Origin: Ceratodon purpureus
Lineage: Eukaryota > Streptophyta > Bryopsida > Pseudoditrichales > Ditrichaceae
Length of the DNA stretch: 64,000 bases
Reading direction: 5' to 3'
Assembly (NCBI GenBank): GCA_014871385.1
Contig: CM026421.1
Span: 22,434,865-22,498,864, forward strand
Shown: positions 1 through 9,387 of the stretch, one piece after another
Position numbering within the stretch: position 1 is the first letter of the stretch
Layout of the letters: every line of letters begins with the position of its first letter
The notes under the pieces: generated by a model
What the model was told of the DNA's origin: nothing
The model's input: only the letters and a program-made list of their open reading frames with translations
Databases searched by the model: none
Translations under genes and position numbers: made by a program

Positions 1-1299
1 AAGGAGATGATGACTCAGTAGATGGCGGCACAAGTGGTAGTTCTCGGTCAAAAGTTGCAGCTGAAAGTGGAATTAGGAAATCCAACAAGGGGCCGCGTCT
101 CTTCTCGGAAGTTTTTGCGCTCGGCAGTTCAATTGCCTTTCGGTGGGCACAGGTAAAATTTTATATGCAAGTATACTCACATTCATAATTGCATCGGATT
201 TGTTTTGCCTTCTATGAGCCTTGTAGGTTGGAAAGGGCTGCTGCTGATTAGCACTAATTGAGAACTGACCTAATTGTTGTTGTGAATGACTGCACAGACA
301 GACAGTAAAGTAGTAGCCGAGCAAGTGGAATCAGAGCTTTTAGCTGTTTTCGATTACGCCTGGAATAAAGGTAGCAATGGCAACCGCCGTTCTCGTGACA
401 TTCTTGCCAAACTTTTTATGGCATGGCCTACAAATGACGCTTTCTGTAACCCTGGTAGATTTTCAGGCAAGAAATGGCTCTTTTGTGGCACAAACGCGGT
501 CGGTATTAAGGTAGCCTTGCGAAAACCTCAAGACATAGCTCCGCCAAAAGTGAGCAAAAAACTATGCCATCTCTTGACAGCACCACCACCCAAGCTCCCA
601 GTAGCTGTCCGCACCCCAGTAAAGGTGGCCTCTCTGGAGCTTAGATGCGGTGTAATGACAGACAAAGGTTTACCCTGTAATGCTCCTCCTGTGAGAGGCC
701 GTAAACGTTGCCTGCTGCATAAAGGAATGCGAGTGAGAGGGGTTTTGACTGCAGGACACCCTCCCCTTTTAGTATCCCATGAAAGCTCTATAGACCGTAT
801 CAACACTAGTAGCGTGAAACGGGAATCAGTGAAAGTAGGTGGAGGGTCGAGGTGCTTACCAAAAGTTCTAATGGGACGTCAATCCTTTTTCCAAACCAAG
901 ACTAAAACAGATCAATCCACGGCCGATTACAAGACAGATTGCAAGATAGATCAATACAAGACAGTCTGCAATATAGACCAATACAAGACAGATTGCAAGA
1001 TAGATCACTGCAAGATAGAACCTAAAACAGAGTGCAAGGAAGAGTCGGAAGTGAGACGGCGCCCACTTAGTCTTTCTTTCAATACTTGGATGAAAATGGA
1101 GAATGAAAGATTCCACGACAGCTTAGATCCTGCTTGGAGTGATTCTGCAGAGAATGAACTCGAGCTCTCGTTTCACATGGCTATTAAACAAGAGCAAGGG
1201 CATGCTTCAGGAATGAGTGAGATTATTTCGAAACGGAGAGTTCGACAGATCGGTTCCAAGTATACTTCCGTGCCTGGCGACGACAGCAAAAGGAGGTAA
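1..1299 (+). CDS. ET: EFFECTOR OF TRANSCRIPTION (ET/HRT-like) protein, 5'-truncated by window edge
   Basis: Two exons are visible: 3-152 (50 codons, open to the window edge) and 298-1299, joined by GT (153) and AG (297) in phase 0. The joined product has an FRWAQ/TDSKVVAEQVE stretch followed by LLAVFDYAWNKGSNG, which is the GIY-YIG-type region of plant ET proteins. An ET zinc motif follows at about nt 645-735, with C-x9-C-x10-C-x2-H spacing and a GRKRC-LHKGMR signature. ET proteins are plant nuclear factors that act on gibberellin-related and developmental transcription; some have a DNA single-strand cutting domain. Only one ET repeat is seen, whereas family members often have several. A Cys/Lys-rich stretch at about nt 925-1035 has a roughly 9-residue internal repeat (YKTDCKIDQ type). 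The stop at 1297 overlaps a good donor-like site (GGAG/GTAAGAG), so a further 3' exon cannot be excluded. Family assignment is confident; the ends are not. Confidence 0.82.
928..1020 (+). repeat. 27-30 bp coding tandem repeat in the ET-like gene
   Basis: Three to four imperfect copies of a unit encoding YKTDCKIDQ lie in the linker C-terminal to the ET zinc motif. The repeat keeps the reading frame and adds paired cysteines and lysines. It looks like a local in-frame expansion rather than a conserved domain. Confidence 0.6.
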
Positions 1300-3280
1300 G
1301 AGTACTTGAAGCTGAACTGCAGCATAAGTCCCAGAAAGGTTAGCTTCCTTGGTGTAAATTTTGTAGGAATGTTTTAGACGTTTTGTGCAGATAGGTTACA
1401 GGATTTAGCTTTTACTTTTGAGTTAGGTTAGCTTTCTTAACTCTCCAGGTACTTGAGAGCTCAAAGGTGGGTTCTCTCTAGAACCCACCTTATATGGTGA
1501 TGAAACCATGCAGTTTGAAAAGTAACTCGTCAGTATGGTATATTATTCTTAGGTATTATCTAGACGTTCGTAGGTTGTAATGCACGAGCAAAGCCTCGTC
1601 GATACGACACAGAATACAGTAGACTAGATTTGAGGTCTTTAGTCATAGCCAAGTTACAGAGTTGTAGGTTGCTTTTGGTAACGCTCCACATTGTCGACAA
1701 GGCCTGCCCTTGGAGGTGATATCTGTATCTTCAACATTCTTGTGCTATGAGATGCCGCGCATGGTATTTTCTTCGCACTTTTTTTGTACTTCATCTTCTA
1801 GAATGGAAATCAAACATTTCGATTCTGAGTCACTGGTCAGCGAAAGGTTGTGATACATTGGTGAAAATTATGGGAATATTTTCACATGAGTGAAAAAAGA
1901 TTGTTTTGTTCAACATTTCGCATTGGCTGGAATGGAACAGCAAGGAATTAAAAATTTACTACGCTGCTATATCATGACGGGCCTAATTGGTTGCTGAGGC
2001 AAATCACAGGTTGATTAACCCGTAAGTGTCTGGACCTATGTTTGTGAATTCAAACTTCAGTTGTGTTCATTTGAGTATTTCATATTGGCATTGAGTGACA
2101 TTATTTATCATTTGTTTTTCCACATGAGTGAATTTCACACCTAGGACCTTGTATAGAAGCAGAAAATAGTTCAAAAATCATTGAAACTTGAACCACTTGT
2201 TTATAAATTGATTCCCTATTTACACATAAGATATTTTATAAAAATATTGTGTTTTGTATGCACACCGGCTAGGTTTGACACTGGAGCAACCACTTTCTGG
2301 TCGCCCAGGACGTAAGGATCTGATAGATTTCATCTTTTAATGCCTTGCAACAAACGTGATGCTCTGCTTCCGTTCTATAGTTCGAACTGTTCAAATACCG
2401 CAAATATACTCAAGCGCAGCAAAAGTGAAAAATCCATTTTAATAAACCGGTCTGTCCTGGGCTGTTCATCATAAATGACGTTGCTAGAATGACACAGAAT
2501 GAGACACGGTGCGTGAATCGTCTCACGTTCCTCAAGTTTTCGCAAGCTACATGTGGGGAATTTTTTGGAGCCACTTTCAGGTGTAGACTGTATCCTATAT
2601 TGTCCTGTTGTGAATAAAATCACTCCGACAGAGATCTGATGGCAAGCTAGCTGTTGTAGTATCTACCGTATCTAAACCACCGTAGGCACAATGTGACAAC
2701 GCTAGAAGAAATGAGAGAAAGGAAGTCCGACAGGATGATGAGAGCCTAATAGACTTCTAATAAATTCTATAAAAGCTTTGATAATTTAAAAGCCACCCAC
2801 CTAGACGACTTATGTAGCATTTACGGCCCACTCACATATACCAATAGCATATAGAGAAGCCAAGAGACTGAATCGACAAAACAGGACTTCTCAAGAGAAT
2901 TACTTGCAAGTTGCAAATATTGTAAGCAGAGTGGAGAAATTTGCAGGAATGGACTTGAGCATAATTAAATGTTGAATAAGAGCTTTTATTGCTACTCAAA
3001 AATGCGATCACAATATATCACATGGCTGACTGCATCAGTATGTAAAGATCGGGGCGTACTTTGCCAAGGCTACATATTCACCGGCAGCTGAAGTGTGTCT
3101 CAACCGGTGAATTACATTGCACCTCGGCATGGACACAATGAATACTGGTGGTTTGTTCTAGGACCTAACTTACATCAAATCAGCAATGTAACCCCACAAA
3201 TCATGAACAGCTCAGTATGTTACTGTCCTTAATCCAACAGCCTGCTCTTCACGCACATTTACCAGCTCCAAGCACTTGTA
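1300..3280. other. intergenic, no supported gene
   Basis: AT-rich sequence with only short unsupported open frames. No tRNA, rRNA or transposon ends were recognised. Confidence 0.5.
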
Positions 3281-3282
3281 TT

Positions 3283-3450
3283 CTGCAAGTCAAGAAAAGA
3301 AAAAATTAAACACATGAGATTATACACCACTATGTTCCACATTCAGTAGTCGGTAATACTAAATTCATTACATTAAATCTAAAACCGATGCATTGAATTC
3401 ATATCGATCTGTGAAGAGTACTAAAATTGTGAAAATATTGACAGACTTAC
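3283..3450 (-). other. 3' UTR intron of the short proline-rich gene
   Basis: On the minus strand the sequence reads CTGA/GTAAGTCTG at 3450 and TTGACTTGCAG/AATAC at 3283, a 168-bp intron starting 30 nt beyond the stop codon. The paralogue at 5784 has a matching intron, which supports both. Confidence 0.6.
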
Positions 3451-3480
3451 TCAGAGAAACGATTGAAGAGCATGCTCTAG

Positions 3481-3762
3481 CTAGTATCCTCCGGCAGGTG
3501 GTCCAGAGTAAGTTGGAGGAGAATACACAGGAGAAGGCTCCGAGGGAGTGATAGGAGTGGGAGTGTAAGTATCAGGAGTAGTTGGAGTGTAAGGTGTGTC
3601 CACTGGAGCTGGAGGAGGAGAGCACCCAGGGAACTTGGGCATCAAGCTCTTAAAATTCTTCTGAGAGCCATGAATCGCCCTTGCTGCCTCGGAAGGCATG
3701 ACCACGCAGCCTAACAGAGCTGCAAGTATGAGCACCACAGCTATGGGTTGAACAGACCTCAT
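3481..3762 (-). CDS. secreted proline/tyrosine-rich protein, short paralogue
   Basis: A 93-residue protein. Residues 1 to about 27 form a signal peptide (basic start, hydrophobic ILAALLGCVV core, cleavage near SEAARA). The mature part has PGCSPPPAPVDTPYTP followed by PTxPTPxTP and PSPVYSPPTYSG stretches, and it ends PPAGGY. This composition fits an apoplastic, extensin-like or proline-rich cell wall protein; the Tyr-Pro motifs would suit cross-linking. It is a clear paralogue of the gene at 5784-6278, with the same signal peptide style, the same GCSPPPAPVDTPYTP block and the same C-terminus. A TATA box lies about 100 bp upstream. An intron with a GTAAGT donor begins 31 nt after the stop (minus-strand donor at 3450, acceptor at 3283), so the 3' UTR is spliced. 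Confidence 0.8.
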   Translation of the reverse strand: MRSVQPIAVVLILAALLGCVVMPSEAARAIHGSQKNFKSLMPKFPGCSPPPAPVDTPYTPTTPDTYTPTPITPSEPSPVYSPPTYSGPPAGGY

Positions 3763-3861
3763 GATGGAGCTAATTCCTTGCTAGAGTCTCAAACTTAGGC
3801 TGTAACTGGGGTAATAGACTACTGCTATGAAGATGGTGAGTATAGCAAGGGACTAGGGGTT

Positions 3862-3869
3862 ATTATATA
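3862..3869 (-). promoter_or_regulatory. TATA box of the short proline-rich gene
   Basis: TATATAAT on the minus strand, about 100 bp upstream of the start codon at 3762. It is well placed for a 5' UTR of some 70 nt. Confidence 0.5.
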
Positions 3870-3879
3870 TGGTTGAGTG

Positions 3880-5500
3880 CAGGGAGAACCTGGAACACCT
3901 GGTCCAGCAGAAACACCGGTGTCATGATCAGCCCAGTTAGTGTGTACAGTGCCCGGTACAGTGTTTGGCATTAAGTAGCATGGACAAACTCTGGGGGTAG
4001 CCTCACATGAAGTGCCCAGAGTGGGCTGGAGGTGATGGGACCATGCAGGTGTTCACATGGACAGGAGAGAGGAGGGTGCCAAAGTCCAAGCAGAATGAGT
4101 GCCGAAGTTTGTAGTTTGTACATGGCGGCCCTGCCAGTGACCCACGTTGGGAGGAGTGGGGTAGTAAAGGCTCTGCCCAGATCTCTCTCTGCCATTGCTC
4201 CAGAGAGGGTTGATTTCTTGTTCCTGCGAAGGCACTCCCTTTGTCACGGAACCCACACATCACTTACAGGCTGGGATTTGCACGTTCATCGTGACTCTAG
4301 AGCCTGTCTGTCTACGGTTCACTTAAATGGGTGAACACAGAATACTATATTATTCTTCTCTTTTACCCTTTACTTGTGTAACATGCACATAATCATTTAG
4401 TATTACATTAGATAATTGATAATCAATGATTTTCTATGGCATACCCTCCATAATTGCGGTTAGATTGCTAATGCTCTAAGCTGGAATCAACATGTCAGTA
4501 GCAAAGTCGTTTAAGACGATCGTATGGATCACTACTGAGATCTATGTGTCTTTCTTTTTTTGGTTATTAATGGCTTAAACTTTTAAAGGCAGAATTCACG
4601 ACTGATTAAGGTATTGAATTTGCATCTGGAAATGAAGTTGGTGAAGATTTCACATGGAGACTGGTTACACCAAATCTTGAAGTTTGGTACTTGATACCTA
4701 ACGGCCCCAACCGGAATTTTTGAAGGAATGCATGTGATTAGTTAACCTGAGATGATGAGTGAGTGATGCACTTGTAAAGCACTAAGTTGATAGAAGCTTA
4801 TGTAAATAATGACAGTAGAAAAGATGCCTGTGAGCACAATTGTGATTCATACTTGCGAGTTTTAGTCTATTTTAAGGAAACTATGCCTTTTTAAAATTTA
4901 GATATTGCAGTCGTTCAAAGCATCCTTTGATCCTGAATCGTGATCGCCATGTTCAAAACAGAGGCCAGCGGAGATTGTTGCTTCTGCAAAGAGATGTGTT
5001 CATTTAGCTTTTCTGTAACAACATATTCGAGGATATAAGTCATTAAGTCCTCCGTTCATTCAGTCAACAATGCTGATTTGGCACCAAATTCTCAATTATC
5101 TCATTAACTGAAGTGCTATAGAAATGTATAGAAATGCTGCCAATATGTGTTGATGATCATGAGTTATGAGCAGGTTATAAGCTTCCAGCATTGGCGTGAT
5201 CTGTGCAACTCGCTCAACCCAACCTCAAGACGAATGCTGTCCAGAAATATAAATGATCCAGAAACATACACTCTTTATTACCACCCAACTACTAATTCTC
5301 ACAATGTACGCATATCAATTTGATTTCAACTGCGTTCTGTCTGTGATGAGGGTGATGTATATTTCAAGGGCATCTAGGCACAAACAAATTGCTGCACCTT
5401 CAAAATCATCTCACAAAGCAACTTCAAGCCACTACGGCGCAATGAAGCCTTGTAATTACTAAATCAGACCTACATCAATAATTCTCCAAACACGCAACTG
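3880..5500. other. intergenic, no supported gene
   Basis: Several overlapping short frames at 3970-4330 occur on both strands, with no domain, splice context or homologous partner in the window. Nothing else was recognised. Confidence 0.45.
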
Positions 5501-5521
5501 CGTCCTGGGCCAATTCACAAG

Positions 5522-5742
5522 CTGAAACATAACACAGCAGCCTGATTTTTCATACTCAAAAACTATCGCTGTGCTAAATACGACTACAACCTGCAACTCA
5601 CAACAAAGCTTGTTTAGTAAGGTTTACAAGACGGTTCATCGTAACCATAAAATTCACATAAATCCTTAAGTACTCAAAACCAAAACCCCGCCTGAACCTC
5701 AAAGTCGCTCCCAGAATCAATTACAAACACCGGAGCACTTAC
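5522..5742 (-). other. 3' UTR intron of the long proline-rich gene
   Basis: The minus strand reads TTCTCA/GTAAGTGC at 5742 and TTATGTTTCAG/CTTG at 5522, a 221-bp intron. Its position relative to the stop matches the paralogue. The donor lies within about 50 nt of the stop, so nonsense-mediated decay need not be triggered. Confidence 0.6.
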
Positions 5743-5783
5743 TGAGAATTTAATTCCTTGATTTAGCTCCACCTCGGCTTTGT

Positions 5784-6278
5784 CTAGTAGCCACCTGCAG
5801 GGGGGCTGTAAACTGGGGGTGATTCATACACTGGAGAAGGAGAGTACGTCGGAGGTGACTGATAAACTGGGGAAGGTGAGTAAGTTGGCGGTGATTGATA
5901 AACAGGAGAAGGTGAGTAAGTTGGTGGAGACTCATAAACTGGAGAAGGTGAGTTAGTTGGCGGTGACTGATAAACAGGAGAAGGTGAGTAAGTTGGAGAA
6001 GATGGTGTCGATGGAGAGTAAGGTGGCGACTCATACACTGGAGAGGGAGACACATACGGTGGTGAATCCGGAGTATACACAGGTGGAGAGTAATCGGGGG
6101 TGGGAGTGTAAGGAGTATCAACAGGAGCTGGAGGAGGAGAGCACCCGGGCAAGCTAGGCAGCAAGCTCGCCAAATCCTTCTGGACGCCGATTGCCCTTGC
6201 TGCCTCCGAAGGCAGCAACAGGGAGCTCAGAAGAGCTGCAACAAGGAGCACCATAGCCATGGCTTGAGCTGACTTCAT
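5784..6278 (-). CDS. secreted proline/tyrosine-rich (extensin-like) protein, long paralogue
   Basis: A 164-residue protein with a signal peptide (about residues 1-27, hydrophobic MVLLVAALLSSLLL, cleavage near SEAARA) and the same GCSPPPAPVDTPYTP block as the 3481 gene. It then has at least seven repeats of the type YSPSPVYQSPPT / YSPSPVYESPPT and ends VYSPPAGGY. SPSP and VY motifs alternate regularly, as in wall glycoproteins that are cross-linked through tyrosine, but canonical SPPPP extensin blocks are missing. The longer length relative to the paralogue comes from expansion of the 12-residue repeat. A TATA box lies about 115 bp upstream. A 3' UTR intron starts 42 nt after the stop (donor 5742, acceptor 5522, minus strand). 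Confidence 0.82.
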   Translation of the reverse strand: MKSAQAMAMVLLVAALLSSLLLPSEAARAIGVQKDLASLLPSLPGCSPPPAPVDTPYTPTPDYSPPVYTPDSPPYVSPSPVYESPPYSPSTPSSPTYSPSPVYQSPPTNSPSPVYESPPTYSPSPVYQSPPTYSPSPVYQSPPTYSPSPVYESPPVYSPPAGGY

Positions 6279-6394
6279 GATGCAATGGACAACAGTCAGA
6301 AGTTCTCTAAAACTTCTGTACTGTGTTCAGCTAGAAGGTCTTGCAGCAAGGTTAGCTTGGAGACTGAGGATGAGAATTGGAGAGCAAGTGGGGA

Positions 6395-6402
6395 TTAATA
6401 TA
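6395..6402 (-). promoter_or_regulatory. TATA box of the long proline-rich gene
   Basis: TATATTAA on the minus strand, about 117 bp upstream of the start at 6278. Confidence 0.5.
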
Positions 6403-6409
6403 GTGGTTT

Positions 6410-7940
6410 GGGTACTATGCTAAGTAATGACAGTCTCATGGAGTTTGGTATGTACTGAGTAGGCTCATAAATCTCAGCAGTCAGGATACACATTGGCCAT
6501 TATGATAAGTGAACATGGCTTCAGAGTCCAAACAATGGACAGGCGAGGGATTGCAACCTGCTTGCAAATTGCTTGCAAATTGTCGGCTTCAGTGAAGGGA
6601 GTTTGGTTGGAAATAGCTGTCAGAAATATTGGGCTCAAGGAGAGATGTCGAATCATACATTGATTATATGGCTCATTGGTTGGATATTGATGTTATTTGT
6701 CACTGGATGAACACGTCTTTGGAGTTTGGATTGATAAGTGTATCAGCTATGGTACCTCCAGTGAATTGGGTGCAAGTGAATTTATTTTATGCGGTCGAGT
6801 ATGCATCATTTGTGGTGATTTCTAGTTATACAGAAGGATCTGATGGTCATGAGTGGTGAATGGAACCGATTTCGATGCATTATTGTGCACAAGGGTGAGA
6901 CAAGTGTGGATGAACTAGGGTACACAATACAGCAGTGAATTTGGTTTGGTAATATCACATATGACAACTGTGGAATCTGGCAAATTATAACTTTCGAAGT
7001 ACTGGTGTTGCCATTAGTAAAACTGTAAATGTTGTGGTACAAAGTTGCTCAACATATAAATACGTGATACATAGGGTACTACTGTCCCACAGCATCTACT
7101 TGAGAGAATGCAAACTCTTCACCACTTTGTAAGTGGCTTTTCGATTGTAATATACAGCAGTCCTGTTGGGTCAATATTTTAGGCCAATTTAGACCAACTG
7201 AATGAAAATAAAACAATCATGAATGTGCTGTATCTAGGTTTTTGGACAAGATACTACAGTACTCTGTTCTACAACAAACAGTTCAACTGGAAAGGTTTGG
7301 GACAACAAGCACAAACAGTCACCTTCACTTTAGGCTCCTTGCTGTGGCATACAGAAAACATTACATAACTATGGATGATTCACGAAGTTGGTTTGAGTTG
7401 TGTGCTGTATTGTTTGTAGAAGTGCCTTTGTCACTGTAAAATTATTCCACATGGGTTTGATCACAATTATGGGCAAGATGGGCTGCCCAATTATTACCAC
7501 ACTCTGCTACATGACATAATTACCATTTTCGTGATAGTGTTCAAAGACGTCTTCCTCAAATACCACCACTTTCTCACTAGCCCAACAACCACCTGTGGGA
7601 TCCGAGAAACTCAGAATAAACCGGAAGAGCCCCATCCGGAGTTAGAATTTCATTAATTTTTCATTTTTTTGGTTAATTAGGTAAAAACTGGCTAGACACT
7701 AGTCGCATTAGGAGTTAACACAAATCGGATGCTCCACGAACCTTAAAACAGTTAACGCAGGAAGTATTCTCGGAACCTTGATCCCGGAACTCGGAAGAGG
7801 AAACTCGGAACGGGTTGACGATCCGAGAACTGACCGTTACTGTAACTGCGTCTAGGATCCGAAACGATGCGGAAGTCATCATGACTCGGATAATGACCGA
7901 GCTTGGTACGGTGGCGGCTGCAATTACGCGCCACCACAGC
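6410..7940. other. intergenic, no supported gene
   Basis: Only short open frames without recognisable domains. From about 7590 the sequence becomes rich in CGGAA/CCGAG words and resembles the composition of the gag-like gene that follows. Confidence 0.45.
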
Positions 7941-7957
7941 GTTTATGGTGCCCTGAG

Positions 7958-7965
7958 TATATAAG
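7958..7965 (+). promoter_or_regulatory. TATA box upstream of the gag-like gene
   Basis: TATATAAG in a GC-richer context, followed about 30 bp later by a likely start of transcription. It lies about 220 bp upstream of the open frame at 8181. Confidence 0.45.
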
Positions 7966-8180
7966 CGGGAGTGTTAGGGTTTGGAGTTCCTTTTTGCGGA
8001 CTGGGAGTAGAGAGTGAAAGAGCGGTGAGGTGTTTTGTCTTTTCCGATTCACTGGCAGTTGGATTGCCGGGTTTCTTGTTGTCAGATCGTAAAGGGAGAG
8101 AAGTAAGGCGTAGCAATGTCACACGTTCAGTGTAGAGTTCTTAGCCCCGCCACTCCGGAGAGAGAGTCGGCGATGATTCG

Positions 8181-8484
8181 ATGAACGAGTTGATAGACGA
8201 TCTCACCCGGATGAGGTGCGAGGGTTTATTGTCGCGACCCTGGTTGCTGAAGGATGAGGCGATGGTGACGGAAATCCTGGACGGACCGGATAATAGGTGG
8301 GACAACACGATCCGGGGCAAGCCCACGCTGTGGAGTGCGGAACGGTGGGCGGAAACTTACGACTTCGAGCAGAACGGACTCCTTTAGGCAACCCGGACGG
8401 ATAGATACGTACAGGATAGGTTCCACGGGAAGATCCATAAGAACAACGGTTACGTAATAGATGCCTGCAAGGATAGGAGACAGA
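8181..8484 (+). pseudogene. gag-like gene, 5' half, cut by element Y
   Basis: The frame beginning at 8181 encodes NELIDDLTRMRCEGLL and WSAERWAETYDFEQNGLL. It meets a TAG at 8385-8387, then continues in the same frame with RYVQDRFHGKIHKNNGYVI and KDRRQ to the target-site duplication at 8476-8484. The W-x-AERW-x-x-YDF pattern resembles the N-terminal region of plant retroelement gag-like proteins. The continuation lies 50.6 kb away at 59087, where the same frame resumes with QVLAFLVPILYPLKPEQ. The gene is doubly broken, by the nonsense codon and by the insertion. The gag assignment rests on general resemblance and the later coiled coil, so a host gene of unknown role remains possible. Confidence 0.55.
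8476..8484 (+). repeat. target-site duplication of element Y, left copy
   Basis: The 9-bp sequence GGAGACAGA is repeated at 59078-59086 immediately outside the opposite terminus. Nine base pairs is the characteristic Mutator-like duplication length. Removing one copy plus the element restores the open frame of the interrupted gene. Confidence 0.85.
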
Positions 8485-8560
8485 GGGACGTCACTATAGT
8501 GCGAGCCTTGAGCGGTGAGCGGAGAGCGGTGAGCGGTAACTTTGCGGATATTTTGATGTT
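8485..8560 (+). repeat. left terminal inverted repeat of element Y
   Basis: The outer ~22 bp diverge somewhat from the right end. The inner part, from GCGAGCCTTGAGCGG through the GAGCGG/TGAGCGG/AGAGCGG iterations to TTTGCGGATATTTTGATG, matches the right end at 59077-59005 in inverted orientation. The iterated hexamer-heptamer GC-rich words look like subterminal transposase-binding sites. Confidence 0.75.
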
Positions 8561-8790
8561 TTTGGGAATTTAGAGCGATATGGTTATGGTATTTTATGGA
8601 TTAACAATTTTTTGGGTTTTGAGATTTCTAAATTTAGTTCGTAATGGGACCTATTACCGTGGACAGTCTCAGCAAAATTAATACTTGGCCTGATCTATGG
8701 CCGTGGAAATTATTGTATTACGATTTTCGGGTGCGTTAGTGGCCTCCACTCGTGGATTCCTGTTATAGAGACTGGTCAGCCGGGTCTTTT

Positions 8791-8796
8791 TATAAG
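8791..8796 (+). promoter_or_regulatory. TATA-like box just inside the left end of Y
   Basis: TATAAG about 300 bp inside the terminus. It is followed by a short frame encoding SNPSKRRKLED, which resembles the NPKRVRFED tail of the small protein at 13873-14325 in element X. This may be the remnant of the equivalent gene; no convincing ATG-led frame survives. Confidence 0.3.
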
Positions 8797-9387
8797 GACA
8801 GGCCGTGAGGTAACACTGTAGCGCTGAATTTCTCTTCAGTGTGTCGTGAGCCACGGAGGTAGGGGATGAACGTCAGCCAACAGCCACTGCCGATGATTCC
8901 AACCCAAGCAAGCGTCGAAAACTGGAGGACAATGAATTCTGACTTTGCGCACGAACAAAAAGATTAGACCATACATGTGCAACATATCATACAAAAGTAT
9001 GCACGTTCTGCAAAGTACAAGAGAACAAGTGGTAGTTTATCCCATTCATGGACCTATGACAAAGGTGGGTCAGTAGTACACCTCCCCTTCACTAAGAGTT
9101 CTCTCGGTTTAGGGAGTCTGGAAAAGGATTGTTCGGGCCTAAGCACACATATGTGACTTCCTCCCAGACCCTTTTACATGGACCTCTTCAGGAATTACAC
9201 AGTTCTTTAAATGACTTGCAAAATGGTTCTTAACAGCGCTTAAGAAAAATAAGGGCGTGATTCACAAGAATGGGAACAACGGTTTACAGTGCAAGTGCAA
9301 ATTTTTGGTAGTGGCCCTTTTAGTCTCACTACTTCGTCATCCAGATGAATTCAGGCGATACATGTGTGAATAACGAATCAGATATCA

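Noticed and set aside
3971-4334. Overlapping frames of 67-100 codons near the proline-rich gene
   Set aside because: Frames on both strands of the same segment, no promoter, no domain and no paralogue.
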